Source: Chryseosolibacter indicum (lineage in GTDB: Bacteria > Bacteroidota > Bacteroidia > Cytophagales > Cyclobacteriaceae). Taken from it: a DNA stretch of 32,271 nucleotides. Under the pieces are notes generated by a model that made no database searches, was not told where the DNA came from, and saw nothing but the letters and a program-made list of their open reading frames with translations. The stretch spans positions 1 through 32,271 of the forward strand of contig NZ_JAHESD010000065.1 in the NCBI RefSeq assembly GCF_018598585.1, in the 5' to 3' direction. This document shows positions 25,745 to 32,271 of the stretch, one piece after another. The translations under genes were made by a program, and so were the position numbers. Position 1 is the stretch's first letter; every line of letters begins with the position of its first letter.

Positions 25745-27115
25745 ATGAAACTTAAATTATTTGCATTTCTAATGACGGTAATCCTGGGCCTTACCAGCGT
25801 ATATGCGCAGGAAGGTCCTGCACCATACTCGTTAAAACAGATTTTGGACATAGCTTTGAAAAACAATAACAGTATTATCAAAGCCAAATACGACTACGAA
25901 GAGGGTGCAGCTAAAACAAAACAGGTGAAATCAGCAGCGCTGCCGCAGGTTAATATTAATGCCGACCTTACTGACAATGTAATAAGACAGGCATTTGTAT
26001 TCCCAAGAAGTCTCGGTGATCCTAACGCAAGCCCTGATGACTATATAGTGCTTCGTGCTGGTATGCAATACTCAACCAGTGTTACTGCACAGGCAACGCA
26101 GCAACTTTTTAATCAAAGTGTTCTCACTGGGATTAAAGCAGCAAAAGCAAGCGAAGAGTTTTATCGAAACAACATTGTAAGAACTGAAGAAGAAGTAATT
26201 CAGCAGACCTCTACCCTCTTCTACCAGGTTGCATCTTTGCAGGCACAGAGAGAAGTACTACAATCAAACTTTGATCAAACTAATAAGAACCTTAAAATAA
26301 CCTCGGAGCGGTACGAAAACGGAATAGCCAGAAAGCTAGACGTTGATCGTCTAAAAGTCAGCTTAACAAATATTCAAACTCAGTTAAGAACAATTGACGA
26401 CAACTACTCCAACATTCTCAATCAGTTAAAACTTTCTATAGGGCTAGATGTTAATACACCCATTGAAATTTCTGAGCCTTTGTTATCTGATTCTTCTACT
26501 TATCAGTTGAATTCAACACTCGTAGCAAACGACTGGAATTTCGAAAACAAGATCGAATACAAGCAGCTTTCAAACCAGATACGTCTTTACGATCTTGAAC
26601 GGAAAAACTTTTCGGCGGGATATTTTCCGACGTTGTCTGCCTATGGAAACTATACTTATAATGGGCAAAGCAATAGCTTCTTTCTTTCATCAAGTGCCAA
26701 CCCTATTTGGTTCGACATTGCTTCTATCGGTCTGAAACTGAGCGTTCCCGTATTCGATGGCTTTAACAAATCAGCCCACATCCAACAATCTAAAATACGT
26801 AGAATGAAAGTAGAACGCGATCTGGCATTTACAAAGCAACAATCCAACATGGAGTATTTAAATGCTTCTAAAAGCTTTGAAACAAGCTACGCAAGTTACC
26901 TGGCACAAAAGGAAAATGTTGCGCTTGCCAATAGTGTTTACGATGTAACACTTCAAAATTATAATGAAGGTGTAAGTCCACTGACAGATCTGCTTCAGGC
27001 AGAATCATCACGCATTGAAGCGCAAAGCCAACTCATTGAGTCGCTTTTGAAAGTGAAACAGGCGGAGATAGCCTTGCTTAAGGCTAAAGGAGAAATTAAA
27101 AATCTATTGAACTAA
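25745..27115 (+). CDS. TolC-family outer-membrane efflux protein
   Basis: This 456-residue outer-membrane channel belongs to a tripartite pump. It has a signal peptide (1-21, VYA/QEG) with no lipobox, so it is TolC-like rather than an OprM lipoprotein. The two repeats of the outer-membrane efflux fold are visible: an N-terminal YSLKQILDIALKNNNSI segment, and a second half beginning near EYKQLSNQIRLYDLERKN, with QNYNEGVSPLTDLLQAES near the C-terminus. Long heptad-like helices with many Gln, Asn and Ala match the periplasmic barrel. It is followed after 17 nt by the membrane fusion protein. Confidence 0.92.
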   Translation: MKLKLFAFLMTVILGLTSVYAQEGPAPYSLKQILDIALKNNNSIIKAKYDYEEGAAKTKQVKSAALPQVNINADLTDNVIRQAFVFPRSLGDPNASPDDYIVLRAGMQYSTSVTAQATQQLFNQSVLTGIKAAKASEEFYRNNIVRTEEEVIQQTSTLFYQVASLQAQREVLQSNFDQTNKNLKITSERYENGIARKLDVDRLKVSLTNIQTQLRTIDDNYSNILNQLKLSIGLDVNTPIEISEPLLSDSSTYQLNSTLVANDWNFENKIEYKQLSNQIRLYDLERKNFSAGYFPTLSAYGNYTYNGQSNSFFLSSSANPIWFDIASIGLKLSVPVFDGFNKSAHIQQSKIRRMKVERDLAFTKQQSNMEYLNASKSFETSYASYLAQKENVALANSVYDVTLQNYNEGVSPLTDLLQAESSRIEAQSQLIESLLKVKQAEIALLKAKGEIKNLLN

Positions 27116-27132
27116 TTACAATATTAATAAAA

Positions 27133-28194
27133 ATGAAACGGACCATTATTACCATTATAATTGTTGCCATTGCCATCGCAGGAGCGGCTTTCGTTCTAAC
27201 GAACAACAAGAAAAAGATGCAGGAGCAGACTGATCTTGCAAAAAAGGTAAATCCCACAACTCCTGTACAGGTCGCTGAAGTAAAAGAAGAAAATGTTGGC
27301 GGAACATTTACTGCTACCGGAACATTTGCTCCTTCCAAACAAACTGTTGTTGTAACCGAAGTTGCAGGCAAAGTATTACGCATATCTACAGATGAAGGTC
27401 AGTACGTAACCAAAGGACAGCTGCTGGCTAGAATCGAGTTTGCCACACTGGCAGCTGATCTACAGTCAGCAGAAGCAAATCTTCAAAAGCTTTCAACAGA
27501 CAAAGCGCGTTATGAAAGACTCGTTAAGAGTGGTGGTGTAACACAAGCACAGCTCGATGATATTAACCTGAACTATGTAAATGCAGAAGCGAGAGCCATT
27601 GCAGCAAGAAAGAAACTTACTGATACATATATCAAAGCTCCGTTTGCAGGATTTGTAAACAAACGTTATGTAGAGGAAGGTGCGTACGTAGGTGCAGGAA
27701 AGGAAATGTTTGAAATTGTTGAGACAACAAAGCTTAAGATGATTGTAAATGTTTCAGAAAGCCAGGTATTGGCAGCCAACGAAGCGAAGAATGTTCGTGT
27801 TACCGCTGATGTTTATCCTGGAGCTGAGTACCCTGCTAAGGTAAAATTCATTGCAGCAAAAGCAGATGCTAACCTAAACTTTCCTGTTGAACTGGAAATC
27901 TCGAACATTAAAAATAAGCCTTTAAGAGCAGGTATGTACGGACGTGCGACCTTTGAGATGCCGAGCGGAAGAACAGGATTACTTATCCCCCGAGCTGCCC
28001 TTATTGGTAGTATAAATGATGCTCAGGTATATGTAGTAAACGGAGATTCTGTTCAACTTAAGAACATTGTAGCAGGAACACAATACGCAAATACGATTGA
28101 AGTAGTTGAAGGTTTATCCAAAGGGGATAAGGTAGTAACAAGTGGCCAGATCAATTTGGTGGACGGCGCTAAAGTTACAGTGTTAAATAAATAA
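27133..28194 (+). CDS. RND efflux membrane fusion protein (HlyD/AcrA family)
   Basis: This 353-residue periplasmic adaptor is anchored by an N-terminal hydrophobic helix (about 4-23) rather than a lipid. The lipoyl-like half-motif EVAGKVLRISTDEGQYVTKGQLL (near 75-100), an alpha-hairpin (about 105-155) and the second half-motif YIKAPFAGFVNKRYVEEGAYV are in the usual order, followed by beta-barrel and membrane-proximal domains. It links the TolC-like channel upstream to the RND pump 26 nt downstream. Confidence 0.93.
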   Translation: MKRTIITIIIVAIAIAGAAFVLTNNKKKMQEQTDLAKKVNPTTPVQVAEVKEENVGGTFTATGTFAPSKQTVVVTEVAGKVLRISTDEGQYVTKGQLLARIEFATLAADLQSAEANLQKLSTDKARYERLVKSGGVTQAQLDDINLNYVNAEARAIAARKKLTDTYIKAPFAGFVNKRYVEEGAYVGAGKEMFEIVETTKLKMIVNVSESQVLAANEAKNVRVTADVYPGAEYPAKVKFIAAKADANLNFPVELEISNIKNKPLRAGMYGRATFEMPSGRTGLLIPRAALIGSINDAQVYVVNGDSVQLKNIVAGTQYANTIEVVEGLSKGDKVVTSGQINLVDGAKVTVLNK

Positions 28195-28220
28195 GAGACA
28201 GGTATTCCTGAAATACAGAT

Positions 28221-31200
28221 ATGAAAATTACAGAAATTTCAATTAAACGGCCGTCGATCATACTTGTGCTGTTCATCATTCTCACCTTTTTGGGATTGAG
28301 CAGTTACAACAAGTTGAGCTACGAGCTGCTACCAAAATTTAGTTCGCCCATTGTTACCGTTCAGGCACTATATCCTGGTGCTTCTCCAAACGAAGTAGAG
28401 AATACCGTTACCAAGAAGCTGGAAGATGCAGTGTCGTCTATGGAAAACGTAGACAAGATAACAGCAACCTCATATGAAGGGTTATCCGTTGTCGTCGTTC
28501 AATTAAGAACGGAAGCAAATGTTGACCTTGCCTTACAGGATGCACAGCGAAAAGTAAACGCTATTCTTGCTGAATTACCAGAAGATGTTAAAAGTCCTTC
28601 GTTAGGTAAATTCTCGATTGATGATCTTCCCATTATGCGCATGGGGGTTTCTGCCAGCATGAATGCTACAGAACTATATGATCTTGTAGAACAACGTATA
28701 CAACCTAACCTGGCAAAAATACCAGGCGTAGCCCAGACAAACCTTATCGGTGGTGAAGAGCGTGAAATTCGAGTTAACGTAGATAATGATAAACTTCAAG
28801 CATATAGATTGTCATTACCTCAATTGGTGAACCTCATTGAATCTTCAAATCTTGACTTCCCAACAGGAAAAATTAAGACACAGGAAGAACAGGTATTAAT
28901 TCGTCTTGCAGGAAAATATGCCAACCTTGACGATCTCAGAAATCTTGTTGTTGCTTATGCACCTAATGGCGGGCCTGTTCGTCTCTCTGATGTAGCTGAA
29001 GTTCAAGATACTAAAAAAGAAACTGAGCTGGTAAACCGAATCGATTTACAAAATTCTATTGGTATCTCTATTCAGAAACAGTCAGACGCAAATGCTGTAT
29101 CAGTAAGTGAGCTCGTAAGAAAAGAGTTATTGAGGTTAGAACAGATCTACGGAAAGGAGAACCTTAAATTCACCATTGCTCAAGATTCTTCGGAATATAC
29201 ACTTGATGCAGCTGATGCGGTCATTCACGATTTGATTTTAGCAGTAGTACTTGTGGCTGCAATTATGCTTTTGTTCCTTCACTCGCTCAGAAACTCTGTG
29301 ATTGTGATGATCGCGATACCATTATCGTTGATTGCTACCTTTATTGGAATGTCATTGTTTGGGTTTACCCTCAACTTAATGTCATTACTGGGGCTTTCAC
29401 TGGTGGTAGGTATCCTCGTAGATGATGCGATTGTTGTTATTGAAAATATCTACAGGCACATGGAGATGGGTAAAAGCAAAGTACAAGCCGCTTATGACGG
29501 GGTCAAAGAAATCGGTTTTACCGTTGTATCCATTACCCTGGTAATTGTGGTGGTGTTCCTTCCCATTGCGTTAACCACCGGGCTGATTTCAAACATCATG
29601 AGGCAATTCTCCCTTGTGGTCGTAATAGCAACACTACTCTCGCTGTTGGTGTCTTTTACAATGGTGCCCTATCTCTACTCAAGGTTTGGTAAGCTTGAAC
29701 ACATTTCAGCAAAGAATTTCTTCGGCAGAATTATCCTGGGCTTTGAAAAAGCACTCGATCGCTTTACTGTATGGATTCAGGGAATTCTTAAATGGGCCCT
29801 TGCTCACAGAGCTGTAACTATCATTGGTGCTGTGGCATTATTCTTTGCGTCAATAGCCTTAGTTGGTGGCGGTTTTATTGGGTCTGAATTCGTTTCTCAA
29901 GGTGATAGAGGTGAATTTATTCTTGTTCTCGAATATCCTAAGAAAACATCTGTAGAACAAAATAACATAATGACGAAGCAGATCGAAGAATTTGTGTCTT
30001 CAAAGCCAGAGGTTACTTCATTGTTCACATCAATTGGCCAGACAAGCGAAAGTGGTATGGGTAGTTCACAGGCAACTGCTTACAAGTCTGAGATCAACGT
30101 TAAACTTGTACCTGAAGACCAAAGGCAAGAGAGCTCCGCCATTTATGGTGCATTGTTAAAAAATGAAATCCTTCAGAAATTTCCCGGTGTAAAAGTGAAA
30201 GCTACCCCTATCTCTATATTGGGTTCTGCGGAACAGGCACCTATCCAGCTAATTGTTACTGGTCCAACGTATGATACAGTAATGCAATTTGCTAATAAAC
30301 TGATGGACAGGGTAAAGAAAGTTGAAGGTACACAGGAAGTGAAGTTATCTGTAGAAAGCGGTAGCCCTGAAGTAGTGGTAACGACCGATCGCAGAAAGAT
30401 GGCAGAGCTTGGCCTTGATCTTCAAAATGTAGGTGCCACCATGCAATATGCGTTCAGTGGCAATACAGATGCTAAATTTCGGCAGGGAGAATATGAATAC
30501 GATATTAACGTTCGCTTTGATGAGTACGACAGAAGAAGTGTTGATGACATCAAGTCAATTACATTCCTTAACAAGTTTGGTCAAACCGTAAGATTAGATC
30601 AGTTTGCTGAAGTTAAAGAAAGCTCTGGTCCTTCAAGACTTGAACGCTATAACAGGATCACTTCTGTTAACGTTAACTCACAGTTACTTGGTCGTTCGTC
30701 AGGTGCTGTAGCTGCGGAGATCAAGACTATACTTGACACTATGGATAAGCCATCAGGTGTAGCAGTAACGTTTGGCGGAAACCAGGAGAACCAGGAAGAG
30801 TCGTTTGCATCCCTCGGATTTGCGTTCATGACTTCTATCCTATTGGTATACCTGATCATGGTGGCATTGTACAACAACTTCATCTATCCGTTTGTTGTAT
30901 TGTTCTCCATCCCGCTTGCCATGATTGGTGCTTTATGGGCGCTGGCACTTACAGCAAATACCTTAAGTATATTTACAATACTGGGTATTATCATGCTGAT
31001 AGGTCTCGTGGCCAAGAACGCTATCCTGGTAGTAGATTTTACTAATCATCTAAAAGAAAAGGGTATGCCTACCAACGAAGCATTGCTTGAAGCAACCAAA
31101 GAACGTTTGAGACCTGTTCTTATGACAACCATTGCCATGGTTGTAGGTATGTTACCTGTAGCACTTGCAACAGGTGCAGGAGCTGCTTGGAAAAACGGTT

Positions 31201-31352
31201 TGGCATGGTCTATCATTGGCGGTTTGATCAGTTCAACTTTCCTTACCCTTGTTGTGGTACCAGTGGTATACCAGCTTGTAGACCGTCTCATGGAGAAGAC
31301 GGGCCTGGTCAACAAAGAGAAGGAAGTTCAATACACGCAATTCGAAGTTTAG
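28221..31352 (+). CDS. RND efflux transporter, HAE-1/AcrB-like permease
   Basis: This 1043-residue inner-membrane proton/drug antiporter has the length and twelve-helix layout of the AcrB group. The proton relay is intact: the Asp pair D401-D402 in GILVDDAIVVIENI of TM4 and K932 in GLVAKNAILVVDF of TM10. It starts MKITEISIKRPSIILVLFIIL, as family members do, and the two large periplasmic loops are complete. The absence of heavy-metal (HME) motifs and the presence of VDDAIVVIENI place it with multidrug-type pumps. It is last in the operon and followed by a strong terminator. Substrates are unknown. Confidence 0.95.
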   Translation: MKITEISIKRPSIILVLFIILTFLGLSSYNKLSYELLPKFSSPIVTVQALYPGASPNEVENTVTKKLEDAVSSMENVDKITATSYEGLSVVVVQLRTEANVDLALQDAQRKVNAILAELPEDVKSPSLGKFSIDDLPIMRMGVSASMNATELYDLVEQRIQPNLAKIPGVAQTNLIGGEEREIRVNVDNDKLQAYRLSLPQLVNLIESSNLDFPTGKIKTQEEQVLIRLAGKYANLDDLRNLVVAYAPNGGPVRLSDVAEVQDTKKETELVNRIDLQNSIGISIQKQSDANAVSVSELVRKELLRLEQIYGKENLKFTIAQDSSEYTLDAADAVIHDLILAVVLVAAIMLLFLHSLRNSVIVMIAIPLSLIATFIGMSLFGFTLNLMSLLGLSLVVGILVDDAIVVIENIYRHMEMGKSKVQAAYDGVKEIGFTVVSITLVIVVVFLPIALTTGLISNIMRQFSLVVVIATLLSLLVSFTMVPYLYSRFGKLEHISAKNFFGRIILGFEKALDRFTVWIQGILKWALAHRAVTIIGAVALFFASIALVGGGFIGSEFVSQGDRGEFILVLEYPKKTSVEQNNIMTKQIEEFVSSKPEVTSLFTSIGQTSESGMGSSQATAYKSEINVKLVPEDQRQESSAIYGALLKNEILQKFPGVKVKATPISILGSAEQAPIQLIVTGPTYDTVMQFANKLMDRVKKVEGTQEVKLSVESGSPEVVVTTDRRKMAELGLDLQNVGATMQYAFSGNTDAKFRQGEYEYDINVRFDEYDRRSVDDIKSITFLNKFGQTVRLDQFAEVKESSGPSRLERYNRITSVNVNSQLLGRSSGAVAAEIKTILDTMDKPSGVAVTFGGNQENQEESFASLGFAFMTSILLVYLIMVALYNNFIYPFVVLFSIPLAMIGALWALALTANTLSIFTILGIIMLIGLVAKNAILVVDFTNHLKEKGMPTNEALLEATKERLRPVLMTTIAMVVGMLPVALATGAGAAWKNGLAWSIIGGLISSTFLTLVVVPVVYQLVDRLMEKTGLVNKEKEVQYTQFEV

Positions 31353-31374
31353 TAGTTTACAAGTGTAAAATAGA

Positions 31375-31409
31375 GAAGAGTCCGTTGGTAGTGGACTCTT
31401 CTTGTTTTC
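31375..31409 (+). terminator. Rho-independent terminator of the RND operon
   Basis: AGAAGAGTCC (31375-31384) and GGACTCTTCT (31394-31403) form a perfect 10-bp stem with a 9-nt loop, followed by TGTTTT. It lies 23 nt after the RND stop codon. Confidence 0.85.
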
Positions 31410-31599
31410 AAGGCTTTCATTCCTTTCATATCAGCTGAATCAAAGTAACATCATCACGAGAAAGTGAATCAGCAGGTCAACAATATGCATTGCACTTAAA
31501 TAGTGGTGCTTCAGTTACCAGATAGTTCACGAAGCAATAAGTATTAAGATACTTTAAGGTAATCCACCTTCTCATCTTTATACCAAATCCATAGTGAAT

Positions 31600-31640
31600 T
31601 GTAAAAAGACAAAGCCTGTAAGTCATCCGACCTACAGGCT
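31600..31640 (-). terminator. Rho-independent terminator of the partial outer-membrane factor gene
   Basis: AGCCTGTA (31613-31620) and TACAGGCT (31633-31640) form an 8-bp stem with a 12-nt loop. On the minus strand the stem is followed by TTGTCTTTTT. It lies about 75 nt downstream of the minus-strand stop at 31717. Confidence 0.8.
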
Positions 31641-31716
31641 CTTGTTCTACTAACAGGTACAAGTCAGGTTAAAAACTCGTACTGATTTTAAAACTGTTGT
31701 TCGTACTAAATATGCA

Positions 31717-32271
31717 CTACTTCCATCCGCCACCCAATGCCTGGTAAATATTTACCATTGCATTCATCTGCTCCTTCTTTGTTTCAATTAATTCAAACCT
31801 TGATTCTAGGGCATCCCGTTGTGTCATGAGCACTTCCATATAGTCTGCCCTCGCAGACTTGAAAAGACCCGTCGAAATATTTATAGATTGAGTAAGTGCA
31901 TCAACCTGCTTCGATTTTAAATCATAACTTCTTTCGAGATTACTAATGTTCGACAACTGGTTTACTACTTCAATATAGGCATTAAGAATTGTTCGTTCGT
32001 AATTATACACTGCTTGTATCTGCCTGGATGAAGCAGAGTAATAATACGCCTTAATTGCATTTCTATTAACCAAAGGTGCGATAAGGTCCCCTGCCAAAGT
32101 ATACAACATCGACTCAGGTGTTGTTAACAAATATTTCGGATCAAAAGCCTGGTATCCGACCCCTGCCGTAATTCTTAAAGAAGGATAAAAGTTTGCCTTG
32201 GCAACCTTTATGTCCAGCTTCGCTGCTGCAAGATCAAGCTCTACCTGTTTTATATCAGGACGAATTTGCAA
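31717..32271 (-). CDS. Efflux outer-membrane factor, NodT/OprM-like, C-terminal part only
   Basis: This minus-strand frame enters from the right edge, so only the last 184 residues are visible; the first codon in view (TTG) is an internal Leu, not a start. The visible part begins LQIRPDIKQVELDLAAAKLD, with the RPDI and AKANFYPSL segments typical of the second repeat of NodT/OprM-type factors, and ends LIETKKEQMNAMVNIYQALGGGWK, the usual C-terminus of that group. It differs from the TolC-like protein of the plus-strand operon, so a second efflux system probably lies to the right. Its own terminator follows. Confidence 0.88.
   Translation of the reverse strand: MQIRPDIKQVELDLAAAKLDIKVAKANFYPSLRITAGVGYQAFDPKYLLTTPESMLYTLAGDLIAPLVNRNAIKAYYYSASSRQIQAVYNYERTILNAYIEVVNQLSNISNLERSYDLKSKQVDALTQSINISTGLFKSARADYMEVLMTQRDALESRFELIETKKEQMNAMVNIYQALGGGWK

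Larger units (their letters stand above)
31353..31716. other. 364 bp intergenic region between convergent efflux genes
   Basis: It contains one terminator for each converging gene (31375-31409 plus, 31600-31640 minus). I see no gene or repeat between them. Confidence 0.65.

Overview
The window looks like a chromosomal segment of a Bacteroidota bacterium, probably of the Cytophagia type. The evidence is a SusC/SusD pair, TAnnTTTG-type -7 promoter boxes, few Shine-Dalgarno sequences, an ABC-2 permease/M1 peptidase fusion and a GH3/serine-hydrolase fusion, both typical of this phylum. No rRNA, tRNA, CRISPR array, insertion sequence or phage module was seen.

Layout. (1) 1-349 (-): 5' part of an unrecognised small protein that runs off the left edge. 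(2) 720-5269 (+): a two-gene ABC export operon, ATPase then permease fused to an M1-type metallopeptidase, preceded by two inverted repeats. (3) 5284-21347 (-): a peptidoglycan-fragment (muropeptide) salvage region. In transcription order it holds a NarL-type response regulator, a BadF-family amino-sugar kinase, a GHL10 glycosidase, SusC, SusD, an exported NagZ-type GH3/serine hydrolase fusion, and a large cytoplasmic AAA-TPR-GAF histidine kinase. (4) 21649-22863 (+): NamZ (DUF1343, GH171) exo-muramidase, convergent with an exported metallophosphoesterase at 22906-23958 (-). (5) 24265-31352 (+): an apparently orphan TetR, then a TetR-TolC-MFP-RND efflux operon ending in a strong terminator. 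(6) 31717-32271 (-): 3' end of a second efflux outer-membrane factor.

How the genes fit together. Established work on NamZ, NagZ and AmiE (B. subtilis YbbC, YbbD, YbbE) and on DigH (E. coli GHL10) suggests a scheme. GHL10 and NamZ would cut glycan strands, the GH3/serine-hydrolase fusion would remove GlcNAc and perhaps the peptide, SusCD would import fragments, and the kinase would trap GlcNAc or MurNAc in the cytoplasm. The inner-membrane sugar importer and MurQ-type etherase are not in the window.

The most notable observation is a shared promoter design. Upstream of four separate transcription units (susC, the kinase-GHL10 pair, namZ and the phosphoesterase) lies a 21-22 bp imperfect dyad, best described as AAATCACYRTTTTY followed by a GG/GAT half-site. 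Its 5' edge is exactly 41 nt from a (T/A)AnnTTTG -7 box in all four cases, on both strands. No canonical -33 TTTG is present. This places the element near -41.5, the usual position of an activator, and suggests a local regulon that also includes the phosphoesterase. The flanking histidine kinase and response regulator are the obvious candidate regulators, but that link is inference.
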